A DNA stretch of 64,000 bases from Actinomycetes bacterium (GCA_029782145.1 JAKOVH010000032.1:186001-250000); one strand, 5' to 3'; counted from the stretch's first letter, positions 16,456 through 27,063 are shown. A program made the numbers and translations. Notes: generated by a model from the letters alone, not told the origin.

Positions 16456-16493
16456 CATAGGAGCATGGCGGAGCTCGACCGCCAGTCGAAGAA

Positions 16494-17444
16494 GTGATCC
16501 GGTTCATCGATGAACACAAGGACCAGCGCAGCGGTCGGCTGCGGTGGGGAATCGAGCCGATCGCCAAGGTCTTGGGGATCGCCCCGTCCACCTATCACGC
16601 GGCGAAGAAGCGGCCGCCGTCACCGCGGTCGATCCGCGACGCCGAGCTGCGCCCGGAGATCTTGCGGGTGTGGGAGCAGAACCTGTCGGTGTACGGGGCC
16701 GACAAGATCTGGGACCAGCTCAACAAGGACGGCATCGAGGTCGCGCGCTGCACCGTCGAGCGGCTCATGCGCGACATGGGTCTGCAGGGCTGTCGCCGAG
16801 GCCGGATCTGGGTGCGAACGACCGAGGGCGATGACCGCCTCGACCGCCCGGCTGATCTCGTCGAGCGCCAGTTCCGCGCACCCGAGCCGAACCGGCTGTG
16901 GGTCGCTGATCTGACCTACGTGAAGACCCACGCCGGGTGGGTCTACGTCGCGTTCATCGTCGACGTGTTCTCGAGGATGGTCATCGGCTGGCAGGCGTCA
17001 AGGTCGCTGCGTTCGGACCTGGCGATCGACGCGCTCGAGATGGCCGTGCACAACCGGCGCCGGGCGGGCGCGAACCTCGATCAGCTGATCCATCACAGCG
17101 ACCGCGGCGTTCAGTATCTGTCGGTGCGCTACTCCGACCGGCTCGCCGAGAACGAGATCGTGGCGTCGGTCGGCTCGAAGGGCGACAGCTTCGATAACGC
17201 GCTGGTCGAGTCGTTCAACGGGCTCTACAAGTGGGAGCTGATCTACCCAAAGGGCCCCTGGAGCGGACTCGAGGACGTCGAGTTCGCCACCCTCAGCTAC
17301 GTCGACTGGTTCAACCACCGGCGACTCCACGGCCAGATCGAACCCGGCCCCGGCTACACCACCCCGGCCGCCTTCGAGGCCGACCACTACCGTCAGACCA
17401 GCCCCGCCGAGACGGCGGGGACCCCAACCCACGAGCCTCTATGA
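16494..17444 (+). CDS. IS3 transposase OrfB (DDE integrase)
   Basis: 316-residue catalytic half of the IS3 transposase. An HTH_21 region (LSVYGADKIWDQLNKDGIEV, RLMRDMGLQG) precedes the rve integrase core with the DDE triad: WVADLTYVKT, HSDRGVQYLS and DNALVESFNG. The frame begins GTGA, overlapping the original orfA stop; in IS3 elements OrfAB is made by -1 frameshifting in this overlap, which the IS110 insertion has now separated from most of orfA. OrfB itself is full length. Confidence 0.93.
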   Translation: MIRFIDEHKDQRSGRLRWGIEPIAKVLGIAPSTYHAAKKRPPSPRSIRDAELRPEILRVWEQNLSVYGADKIWDQLNKDGIEVARCTVERLMRDMGLQGCRRGRIWVRTTEGDDRLDRPADLVERQFRAPEPNRLWVADLTYVKTHAGWVYVAFIVDVFSRMVIGWQASRSLRSDLAIDALEMAVHNRRRAGANLDQLIHHSDRGVQYLSVRYSDRLAENEIVASVGSKGDSFDNALVESFNGLYKWELIYPKGPWSGLEDVEFATLSYVDWFNHRRLHGQIEPGPGYTTPAAFEADHYRQTSPAETAGTPTHEPL

Positions 17445-17460
17445 AACCCGGGGCGCTTCA
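17433..17460 (-). repeat. IS3 right terminal inverted repeat
   Basis: Reverse-strand sequence starts TGAAGCGCCCCGGGT and ends GAGGCTC. Directly followed by the second TGA copy of the target duplication. Confidence 0.93.
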
Positions 17461-17463
17461 TGA

Positions 17464-17498
17464 AGGGGTGGACGCCAACGTCAGGGACCTTCGAGGAA
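17464..17498 (+). pseudogene. Toxin-type gene, continuation after IS3
   Basis: With IS3 and one TGA removed, the frame reads QMLGG-V-KGWTPTSGTFEE. The segment TPTSGTFEE is the expected continuation of this toxin domain, showing that the two flanks were once contiguous. Similarity stops after 17498, where the gene should continue with a GGQTVVVRG strand; that piece is found inverted about 55 bp further on. Confidence 0.6.
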
Positions 17499-17551
17499 GA
17501 CTGCGTGCGTGCTGAGCGTCATCGGTCGCTGGGATGGTCAATCGGTGTTGC

Positions 17552-17640
17552 TCATGGCGTGAACGCCGTTCCGAGCTTGACGACGCCGTCCACCACGGCG
17601 CCCCTCACGACAACCGTCTGCCCGCCGATCGTGACAGAGA
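17552..17640 (-). pseudogene. Inverted C-terminal tail of the toxin-type domain
   Basis: On the reverse strand: ISVTIGGQTVVVRGAVVDGV, VKLGTAFTP, stop. This is the C-terminal strand set that would complete the toxin domain whose beginning lies on the plus strand. The stop overlaps an ATG (CCATGAGCAACACC), the position where an immunity gene normally starts, but that frame ends after five codons. On its other side the frame fuses to a degenerate transposase, so this is either an inverted piece of the same gene or the relic of a second copy. Confidence 0.5.
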
Positions 17641-17644
17641 TCCG

Positions 17645-17925
17645 GGTGCTCGGCGTTCGCGAGCGGGTCGGCCTCGTTCCTTTTCTCGTTCTCGGGCCCG
17701 CGTCGCGGCGGGTCAGGTCCTTGCGGCGGCGACGGGTGATTCCCTGCAGGTCCTGGGCGCGCATGAGCCGTTCCACGCGCTTGCGGCCCACTGATCCCGG
17801 CACCGAGGCGCAGCTCGGCGTGCACCCGGGGCGCGCCGTAGGTGCCCTCGACTGGCGGTGGATCGTGGCGATCCGCTCGGCGAGCGCCGCGTCGTCCCGA
17901 CGGCGCCGGCACTGTTCGGCTTGAG
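17645..17925 (-). pseudogene. Degenerate IS3-type transposase fragment
   Basis: Pieces in shifted frames on the reverse strand resemble the N-terminal HTH_21 region of an IS3 OrfB: ALAERIATIHRQS, then GTYGAPRVHAELRLGAGI, then GRKRVERLMRAQDLQGITRR. Both ends and all catalytic residues are missing. It differs in sequence from the intact orfB nearby, so it derives from another IS3 element and points to repeated IS activity here. It marks the right edge of the island. Confidence 0.65.
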
Positions 17926-17941
17926 CTGAGTCGGCCCTTGG

Positions 17942-18628
17942 TCAGCCGTCGATCGCCGGACGTCGGTCGCCGTCGGCGAAGTAGGTGACGGCCTCGTCGA
18001 GGGGCAGCTCGACGACGTCGACGTCGGCCGCCACCGCCTCCAGCCACGCGGGGCGCACCCGGGCGCTGACCACCACCGGGTGCTCGAGCTCGGAGTCCTC
18101 GACGGCGAAGCGCAGGTGGTCGAGGGCGTAGTCCGGCGGTCGCACGTCGCGGCTCAGCTCCACGAGGGCGAACGGGTCGGGGCGGCGCTCCGGCTCGGGC
18201 CGCAGCACCTCCACGTACGACGACGGCGGCTCGGCGCCGCCCCCGGCCAGGCCGGAGCCGTCGGCCAGCACCACCCCGCACACCAGCGCCGGTCGGGCGC
18301 CGGCCACCAGCAGCGCCACCCACGCACCCAGGCCGCGGCCCACCACGGTGCACGGACCCCGCGCCGCGAGCACGGCGTCGACGTCGGCCATGAGGGCCTC
18401 GGGCGTGTAGCCGCCCGCCACGGGCACGTCGGACTCCCCGTGGCCGGTGAAGTCGAGGGCCAGCACCGGGCCGGGCCAGCCCTCGGTCCACAGCGGTCGG
18501 GCGCGGGGTGAGCTCTCCCCCAGCCCGTGGAGCAGCAGCAGCGGCCGGCGGTCGGGGTCGCCCTCGGCGAGGGTGTGCAGCGCCAGGCGCAGCCTGCCCT
18601 GGGCGAGCACCTCGGTGCGGCGGCTCAC
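17942..18628 (-). CDS. Alpha/beta-hydrolase-fold protein lacking the nucleophile
   Basis: 228 residues with the alpha/beta hydrolase core: LLLLHGLGESSPRARPLW (oxyanion loop) and LALDFTGHGESDVP. The nucleophile elbow reads TVVGRGLGAWVALL, with glycine where the catalytic serine normally stands, and no clear C-terminal histidine motif is seen, so it may be non-catalytic. The GTG start overlaps the stop of the upstream hydrolase gene (GTGA), making a two-gene operon. Substrate or ligand unknown. Confidence 0.75.
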   Translation of the reverse strand: MSRRTEVLAQGRLRLALHTLAEGDPDRRPLLLLHGLGESSPRARPLWTEGWPGPVLALDFTGHGESDVPVAGGYTPEALMADVDAVLAARGPCTVVGRGLGAWVALLVAGARPALVCGVVLADGSGLAGGGAEPPSSYVEVLRPEPERRPDPFALVELSRDVRPPDYALDHLRFAVEDSELEHPVVVSARVRPAWLEAVAADVDVVELPLDEAVTYFADGDRRPAIDG

Positions 18629-19548
18629 CGGTGGGGCTCCAGGAACTCGAGGACCAGGTCGGCCATGCGGCGGGGCTGCTCGATGTGCAGGAAGTGCCCG
18701 ATGTCGTCGAAGTGCTCGAGGCGCCCGCCCGGTGGCAGGAACGGCTCGACGTCCTGGGGGCGGCTCTTCCAGCCCATGGGCTCGTCGGCCACGCCGGAGA
18801 GCACCCCGAGGAACGGCATCGAGAGGCTGGCCAGGTTCTGCATCGACCACGCCGGACGCCACGGGCCGAAGCCGCCGAGGTGCAGCACCGGGTCGATCTT
18901 CCAGCGCCAGCCGTCGGGGTCGCGCCGGGCGCCGACCGTGACGAGGTACTCGAGCCACTCCCGCGGCAGCCTCGGGTTCATGGGGGCCCGCCGGGCGGCC
19001 AGCCCCTCGATGGTGTCGGGGCGGCGGCGGAGCTCGGTGCGGCGGCGGCGGCGGTCGAGCGATGCGGCCAGGTCGGCGCGGCGCAGCCGGCGCCGCTCAC
19101 GGTCGTTGATGTCGGGCGCGGAGAACGGCGAGGGCAGGCCGTCGAGGTCGACGAACGCCTTGCAGATCGCCGGCCGCCCGGCGAGCAGCTCCAGCATCTC
19201 GCTCGCGCCCTTGGAGTGGGCGACCACCACGATGGGCTCGTCGCTCGCCGAGGTGATGACGGCGAGGTGGTCGCGGAGGTTGGCGCCCCAGCTGTAGAGG
19301 TCGGCGTGGTCGGAGTCGCCGTGGCCCCGGGCGTCCCACGCGACGACCCGCCACCCGGCGTCGGCGAGCATGGGGGCGAACACGTCGAAGGTGCGGGAGA
19401 AGTCGAACCCCCCGTGGACCAGCCCGAGGATCGGGGCGTCGGGGTCGCCCCACTCGTTCACCTGCAGCCCGAGCCCGCTGCTCGACACCCGGCGGCTGCG
19501 GTCGGGTGGGCGGGCGCCCGGGAAGGTGCGTGTCTCGTCGTCCGCCAC
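18625..19548 (-). CDS. Alpha/beta hydrolase
   Basis: 307-residue hydrolase with all expected elements: LVHGGFDFSRTFD, VVAWDARGHGDSDHADLYSW, nucleophile elbow VVVAHSKGASEML (Ser), and the histidine motif FDDIGHFLHIEQP near the C-terminus. Esterase, lipase or lactonase activity cannot be separated by motif. It is upstream partner of the nucleophile-less paralogue and divergent from the Fur-family gene, with only 53 bp between starts. Confidence 0.88.
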   Translation of the reverse strand: MADDETRTFPGARPPDRSRRVSSSGLGLQVNEWGDPDAPILGLVHGGFDFSRTFDVFAPMLADAGWRVVAWDARGHGDSDHADLYSWGANLRDHLAVITSASDEPIVVVAHSKGASEMLELLAGRPAICKAFVDLDGLPSPFSAPDINDRERRRLRRADLAASLDRRRRRTELRRRPDTIEGLAARRAPMNPRLPREWLEYLVTVGARRDPDGWRWKIDPVLHLGGFGPWRPAWSMQNLASLSMPFLGVLSGVADEPMGWKSRPQDVEPFLPPGGRLEHFDDIGHFLHIEQPRRMADLVLEFLEPHR

Positions 19549-19601
19549 GGGGCCGGAGCCTAGGCCGGGCGCGAGAGCGGCCCCCTACACTCGCTCGCGC
19601 C

Positions 19602-20060
19602 ATGCGCCTCGCACCTGACGAGCTCCACCGCACCGCCGACGAGCGGCTCCGGCGCGACGGGCAGCGCTACACCGCGGGCCGGCGGGCGTTGGTGCAGGCG
19701 CTCGGCTCCTCCGACCGGCCCGTCACCATGGCCGAGCTGCTCGACTGCGCCGACGGGCTGGCCCAGAGCTCCGCCTACCGGAACCTGGCCGTGCTGGAGG
19801 AGGCCGGCGTGGTGCACCGCCTCCTCACCGGCGACGACACCGCCCGCTACGAGCTGGCCGAGGACCTCACCGGGCACCACCACCACCTGGTCTGCACCCG
19901 GTGCGGCGCGGTGCTCGACGTGGAGGTGCCCGCCGAGCTCGAGGCGGCCATCGGCCGGCTGGCCGCGTCGATCGGCTCCGAGGCCGGCTTCCGGGTCGAC
20001 GGCCACCGCCTCGACCTCGTCGGCCGCTGTGGCGGGTGCCGGGCCGTGGCCGACGCCTGA
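19602..20060 (+). CDS. Fur-family metalloregulator
   Basis: 152-residue Fur/Zur/PerR-type repressor. The winged helix lies in residues 15-85 (YTAGRRALVQALGSSDRPVT, AYRNLAVLEEAGVVHRL), followed by the dimer domain with HHHHLVCTRCGAVLDVEVP and the second cysteine pair CGGC, which together form the structural zinc site. The metal sensed is not evident; the compact HHHH-rich sensor loop and lack of an N-terminal extension resemble Zur-like proteins. The ATG chosen follows the divergent hydrolase promoter region. Confidence 0.9.
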   Translation: MRLAPDELHRTADERLRRDGQRYTAGRRALVQALGSSDRPVTMAELLDCADGLAQSSAYRNLAVLEEAGVVHRLLTGDDTARYELAEDLTGHHHHLVCTRCGAVLDVEVPAELEAAIGRLAASIGSEAGFRVDGHRLDLVGRCGGCRAVADA

Positions 20061-20123
20061 CCGGCCCACCGGGAGCCGCACGGCGGTTCGCCGCCCTCAG
20101 GGGCCACCGATACCCTCGCCGAG

Positions 20124-21710
20124 ATGCCCTCCCCCGCCGACGAGGCCGCCCGGCGCCGCACCTTCGCCATCATCAGCCACCCCGACGCGGGCAAGACCAC
20201 CCTCACCGAGAAGTTCCTGCTCTACGGCGGCGCGCTCACCAGCGAGGCGGGCGCGGTGAAGGCCCGGTCGGGGCGGCGCTCGGCCACCTCCGACTGGATG
20301 GCGCTCGAGCAGCAGCGCGGCATCTCCATCACCTCCACGGTGCTGCAGTTCCCCTACCGCGACTGCGTGGTGAACCTGCTCGACACCCCGGGCCACCGTG
20401 ACTTCTCCGAGGACACCTACCGGGTGCTGGCGGCGGCCGACGCCGCGGTGATGGTGCTCGACGCGGCCAAGGGCATCGAGCCCCAGACGCTCAAGCTGTT
20501 CGACGTCTGCCGCCAGCGTGAGATGCCGCTGCTCACGTTCGTGAACAAGTGGGACCGGCCCGGGCGCGAGCCGCTCGAGCTGCTCGACGAGATCGAGCAG
20601 CAGATCGGCCTGGTCGTCACGCCCGTCACCTGGCCGGTCGGCATCGCCGGCGACTTCCGCGGCGTGATCGACCGCCGCGACGGCTCGTTCACCCGCTACA
20701 CCCGGGTCGCCCGGGGCGCCACCGAGGCGCCCGAGGAGATCGTCGACCCCGAGCGGGCGGCCGACGAGGAGGGTGAGGCGTGGGCCGCGGCCCACGACGA
20801 CATCACGCTGCTCGACGAGGTGGGCGCCGACCTCGACCTCGAGCTGTTCCTCGGCGCCCAGTCGACCCCGGCGTTCTTCGGGTCGGCCCTCACCAACTTC
20901 GGCGTGCGCAAGCTGCTCGACGCCGTCGTCGACCTGGTGCCGGCGCCGCGCGCCCGGGACGACGCCGAGGGCAAGCCCCGGGACCTCGACGCGCCCTTCA
21001 GCGGGTTCGTGTTCAAGGTGCAGGCCAACATGGACCCGTCGCACCGCGACCGCATCGCCTTCCTGCGGGTCTGCTCGGGTCGCTTCGAGCGCGGCATGGT
21101 CATCACCCACGGGCCGACCGGCAAGCCCTTCGCCACCAAGTACGCCCACCAGGTGTTCGGCTCGGAGCGCGAGACGCTCGAGGAGGCCTACCCGGGCGAC
21201 GTCGTCGGCCTGGTGAACGCCACCGAGGTGCGCGTGGGCGACACCCTGTGGCTCGACGAGGCCGTCGAGTACCCCGCCATCCCGAGCTTCGCCCCCGAGC
21301 ACTTCTCCGTGGCCCGGGTGCGTGACACCGGCAAGTTCAAGCAGTTCCGCAAGGGCATCTCCCAGCTCGACGAGGAAGGGGTCGTGCAGGTGCTGCGCGA
21401 TGCCGACCAGGGCGACAGCGCTCCGGTGCTGGCCGCGGTCGGGCCCATGCAGTTCGACGTGGCGGTCTACCGGTTGGAGAACGAGTTCGGCGCCCCGGTG
21501 GAGCTGTCGCCCACCAGCTACCGCATCGCCCGGCGCACCGACCGGCCCAGCGCCGAGGCCCTCCGCGGCATGCGGGGGGTCCGCGTGCTGGAGAGGGCCG
21601 ACGGTACGCTCATGGCGCTGTTCGAGAGCCAGTACTGGCTCGAGCGGCTCGAGCGCGACAGCCCGGAGCTGGTGCTCGAACGGCTCGTGGCCGAGGGCGG
21701 CGCGGGCTGA
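20124..21710 (+). CDS. prfC: Peptide chain release factor 3
   Basis: GTPase that removes RF1/RF2 from the ribosome after termination. 528 residues, family length. G motifs: ISHPDAGKTTLTEKFLL (G1), RGISITSTV (G2), LLDTPGHRDFSEDTYR (G3), FVNKWDRPG (G4). The RF3-specific segments QIGLVVTPVTWPVG and MDPSHRDRIAFLRVCSGRF distinguish it from EF-G. RF3 is patchily distributed in bacteria, so its presence is a lineage feature rather than essential. Confidence 0.95.
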   Translation: MPSPADEAARRRTFAIISHPDAGKTTLTEKFLLYGGALTSEAGAVKARSGRRSATSDWMALEQQRGISITSTVLQFPYRDCVVNLLDTPGHRDFSEDTYRVLAAADAAVMVLDAAKGIEPQTLKLFDVCRQREMPLLTFVNKWDRPGREPLELLDEIEQQIGLVVTPVTWPVGIAGDFRGVIDRRDGSFTRYTRVARGATEAPEEIVDPERAADEEGEAWAAAHDDITLLDEVGADLDLELFLGAQSTPAFFGSALTNFGVRKLLDAVVDLVPAPRARDDAEGKPRDLDAPFSGFVFKVQANMDPSHRDRIAFLRVCSGRFERGMVITHGPTGKPFATKYAHQVFGSERETLEEAYPGDVVGLVNATEVRVGDTLWLDEAVEYPAIPSFAPEHFSVARVRDTGKFKQFRKGISQLDEEGVVQVLRDADQGDSAPVLAAVGPMQFDVAVYRLENEFGAPVELSPTSYRIARRTDRPSAEALRGMRGVRVLERADGTLMALFESQYWLERLERDSPELVLERLVAEGGAG

Positions 21711-21743
21711 CCCCGACCCCCGACACGGAGGCCCCACAGGTCG

Positions 21744-23327
21744 ATGACGCAGGCGAACGGTCCGAGCCGGGCCCGCTGGCTCGGTCTCGTGGGGGTGGCG
21801 GCCGTGCTGGTGCTGCTGTGGGGTGCGCTCTCGTGGAAGGGGCGTGACGGCTCCGACGGCGGAGGGAACGCGGAGACGGCCTCGGCGCAGGGAACCACCG
21901 GCGCCAGCGAGGCGCCCAGCACCACCACGACCCTGCCGCCCTACGACGGCTGGGTGAACCCGGCGTCGGCGCAGGAGCCGTGGGACACCACGACCGTCGG
22001 CTACCTCACCTTCCGGGGCAACCCCACCCGCTCGTGGTACGGCCAGGGCCCGGTGCCCACGAACCCGCAGGTGCTGTGGTCGTACCCCGCCAACGGCACG
22101 ATGTGCGGCCGGTCGAGCGACAGCGGCAACGTGCAGACCTGGTGCGGCGACGGCTGGACCGGCAACCCCAACGTGTTCGAGCGTGACGGCACGACGTGGG
22201 TGTCGTTCGGCGGCTACGACTACGGCCTGCACTGGCTCGACGCCGACACCGGCAAGGAGCTGGTCAGGACCTTCAAGACCGGCGACCTGGCCAAGGGTTC
22301 GATGAGCACCGACCCCGACGGCTACCCGCTCAGCTACAAGGGCTCCCGCGACAACAACTTCTACGTCGTCGCCACCGACCGGGGCGACCGGCCCGAGGTG
22401 CTCTGGAAGCTCAACGCCTACGAGAACGGCGTCACCAAGGTGTGGAACGACGACTGGGACGGCGCCGCCCTGATCCTCGACGACTACCTGTTCGAGGGCG
22501 GCGAGAACAGCTGGTTCTACATCGTGAAGCTCAATCGCGGCTACGACGCGGCGGGCAAGGTCACGGTCGACCCGAAGATCGTGTTCAAGGCGCCCGGCTT
22601 CGACGCCCAGCTCGAGAAGGACGCCCCCGACCGCCACTTCTCGATCGAGAGCTCGGTGGCCGTGTCGGGCAACACCGCGTACTTCGCCAACTCCGCCGGC
22701 CTGGTCCAGGGCTGGGACATCTCGGGGCTGAAGCAGGGCGTCACCCCGACCCGGGTCTTCCGCTTCTGGACCGGCGACGACACCGACGCCACCATCACGA
22801 TCGACAAGCAGGGGAAGCTTTACGTCGGCAGCGAGTGGGAGAAGAACAACGCCCGCTCCAAGCAGGTCGGGCAGATGATGAAGCTCGACCCGTCCAAGCC
22901 CGACGACCCGCTGGTGTGGTCGCTCCCCGACCAGGTCGCGGGGAAGGCCGGCGTGTGGGCCACCCCCGCCCTCGGCGACGGGGTCGTCTACTTCGCCACC
23001 AACGGGGGCCGGGTGCTGGCCGTCGACCAGGAGACCGGCGCGGTGGTGTGGTCGAAGGACTTCGGCTCGCAGACCTGGCAGTCGCCGGTGGTGGTCGACG
23101 ACGTGCTGATCGAGGGCGACTGCGAGGGGAACCTGCGCGCCTTCGACGTCTCCGACCCCCGCGTCGACCCGCCCCAGATCTGGAGCGTGAAGCTCGACGG
23201 CTGCATCGAGGCCACCCCGGCGGTGTGGAAGGGCCGCATCTACGTGGCCGCCCGGGGCGGCAAGTTCTACGCCCTCGGCGACCCACCGGCCGGCGCCACG
23301 GCCGACGCGACGAGCACGCCTCAGTGA
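21744..23327 (+). CDS. Membrane-anchored PQQ-type beta-propeller protein
   Basis: 527 residues. An N-terminal membrane anchor (WLGLVGVAAVLVLLWGALSW, residues about 13-32) and a Ser/Thr linker precede an extracellular domain with PQQ/WD-like blades: GYLTFRGNPTRSWYG, LHWLDADTGKEL, GKLYVGSEWE, GGRVLAVDQETGAVVWSKDF, GNLRAFDVSD, GKFYALGDPP. Catalytic PQQ-dehydrogenase residues are not obvious, so a binding or scaffold role is likely. It follows prfC by 33 bp and overlaps the end of the convergent CDF gene by 7 bp. Confidence 0.82.
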   Translation: MTQANGPSRARWLGLVGVAAVLVLLWGALSWKGRDGSDGGGNAETASAQGTTGASEAPSTTTTLPPYDGWVNPASAQEPWDTTTVGYLTFRGNPTRSWYGQGPVPTNPQVLWSYPANGTMCGRSSDSGNVQTWCGDGWTGNPNVFERDGTTWVSFGGYDYGLHWLDADTGKELVRTFKTGDLAKGSMSTDPDGYPLSYKGSRDNNFYVVATDRGDRPEVLWKLNAYENGVTKVWNDDWDGAALILDDYLFEGGENSWFYIVKLNRGYDAAGKVTVDPKIVFKAPGFDAQLEKDAPDRHFSIESSVAVSGNTAYFANSAGLVQGWDISGLKQGVTPTRVFRFWTGDDTDATITIDKQGKLYVGSEWEKNNARSKQVGQMMKLDPSKPDDPLVWSLPDQVAGKAGVWATPALGDGVVYFATNGGRVLAVDQETGAVVWSKDFGSQTWQSPVVVDDVLIEGDCEGNLRAFDVSDPRVDPPQIWSVKLDGCIEATPAVWKGRIYVAARGGKFYALGDPPAGATADATSTPQ

Positions 23328-24325
23328 CGGTCGGGCGCTGACCGCCGGGTCAGCGCCACCGGCACGTCGTCGTGGTGGTCGCCGCACTCGGTCTGGAACG
23401 TGGTGTGGCGGATCCCGAAGCGCTCGGCCACCTCGGCGCTGGCCGCGTCGGCGAGGCGCTGGGCCTCGTGCAGGTCGGTGCCGTGGCCGAACTGCAGGTG
23501 GGCGGTGAGCGCCGGCGTCTCCGAGTCGAGCGACCACAGGTGCAGGTGGTGCACGCCGGTCACGCCGGGCATCGCCTCGAGCGCGGCCACCACCGCCTCG
23601 GGATCGATGCCGCGCGGCGCCGCCTCGAGCAGCACGCCGACCGACTCGCGCAGCACACCGAACACCGCCCAGAGGACCAGCGCGGAGATGAACAGCGACG
23701 CCGCCGGGTCGGCCCACGCCCACCCGAAGGCGCCCAGGCCGACGGCGGCGAGCACCACGCCGAAGGAGCCGAGCGCGTCGCCGGCGAGGTGCCAGAAGGC
23801 GGCGCGCAGGTTGAGCGAGGTGCCGGACCGGGCCACCAGCCACGCGCTGAGCCCGTTGACGACGATGCCCACCACACCCACGACGAGGAGGGGCGCGGCC
23901 TGCACCTCCGGAGGGTCGCCCAGCCGGCCGACGGCCTCGACCACCACCCAGCCGGTGACGGCGAGCAGGGCGGCGGAGTTCACCAGGGCGGCGAGGACCT
24001 CGGCGCGGGCGTAGCCGTAGGTGCGGCCCTTGCTCGGGGGCCGGGCGACGAGCAGCTGGCCGACGAGGGCCACGGCGAGGGCCACCACGTCCGACGCGTT
24101 GTGCACCGAGTCGGCGAGCAGGGCCAGCGACCCGATGAGCAGGCCCACCACCACCTGCACCACCAGCAGGGCGCCGTTGGCGACGATCGACACCCCGAGG
24201 GCCCAGGTGGCGTTCGGCCCGTGGCCATGCCCGTGAGCGCCGTGCCCGTGAGCGACGTGACCGCCACGCCGGCCCTCGCCGCCGTGGTGCGGCTCGTGAC
24301 CGTGGCGGTGGTGGTCGCCGCTCAT
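23321..24325 (-). CDS. Cation diffusion facilitator (zinc-type exporter)
   Basis: 334-residue CDF antiporter that expels divalent metals, most likely Zn2+. A His-rich N-terminus (HHRHGHEPHHGG, HGHGAHGHGHG) precedes six membrane helices; helix 2 carries LLADSVHNASDVVAL and helix 5 AFWHLAGDALGSFG, giving the HD-HD tetrahedral site typical of zinc transporters. A cytoplasmic C-terminal domain follows (VTGVHHLHLWSLDSETPALT). A Fur-family gene lies about 3.3 kb away on the other strand, but regulation by it is only a possibility. Confidence 0.92.
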   Translation of the reverse strand: MSGDHHRHGHEPHHGGEGRRGGHVAHGHGAHGHGHGPNATWALGVSIVANGALLVVQVVVGLLIGSLALLADSVHNASDVVALAVALVGQLLVARPPSKGRTYGYARAEVLAALVNSAALLAVTGWVVVEAVGRLGDPPEVQAAPLLVVGVVGIVVNGLSAWLVARSGTSLNLRAAFWHLAGDALGSFGVVLAAVGLGAFGWAWADPAASLFISALVLWAVFGVLRESVGVLLEAAPRGIDPEAVVAALEAMPGVTGVHHLHLWSLDSETPALTAHLQFGHGTDLHEAQRLADAASAEVAERFGIRHTTFQTECGDHHDDVPVALTRRSAPDRH

Positions 24326-24516
24326 GGCGCCATCGTTGCGCCCGTCACGCAGTGTGGGCGTCGGCGCACGCGCGTTGCGACGTCGGTCACCCCGTCACCT
24401 TGACACCTTCTTGCCGTGCCGAGTGAAATCTGCGGCGCTCGTGCGGCGGTCCAGGTGGCCGCGCGCGCTCGTCGGCACCCGGCACCGCGGCCGGTAACCA
24501 GAACAGGACGTACTCG

Positions 24517-27027
<2,511 letters not shown>

Positions 27028-27063
27028 CCCGCAGCCCCTCCGGCTCCTCTCGACCTCACCATC

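Larger units (their letters stand above)
15204..16466 (+). mobile_element. IS110-family insertion sequence
   Basis: A 1.26-kb element with no terminal inverted repeats, inserted in the 3' end of IS3 orfA and flanked by GG on both sides (15202-15203 and 16467-16468). The left boundary is set where orfA diverges from its expected end, the right where orfA resumes in frame. Structure is that of the IS110 group: about 200 bp of structured non-coding DNA at the left end, one DEDD transposase, and a very short right end (11 bp after the stop). Boundaries may be off by one or two bases. Confidence 0.85.
14861..17460 (+). mobile_element. IS3-family insertion sequence (carrying a nested IS110 element)
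   Basis: Bounded by 28-bp imperfect terminal inverted repeats (14861-14888 and 17433-17460), both reading inward TGAAGCGCCCCGGGT and ending GAGGCTC, 24 of 28 matching. Flanked by a direct TGA (14858-14860 and 17461-17463), the 3-bp target duplication expected of IS3. Contains orfA and orfB in the usual overlapping order; removing the nested IS110 leaves about 1.34 kb, normal for IS3. The recent insertion is supported by restoration of an open toxin frame when it is removed. Confidence 0.95.

Noticed and set aside
17552-17803. An 83-residue reverse-strand protein as a real gene
   Set aside because: It joins a transposase fragment (GRKRVERLMRAQ) to a toxin tail in one chance open frame; neither half is complete.
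20097-23843. A 1,248-codon open frame on the reverse strand opposite prfC and the beta-propeller gene
   Set aside because: It mirrors two clearly recognisable plus-strand genes; its product is Arg/Gly/His-rich low-complexity sequence typical of antisense frames in very GC-rich DNA.
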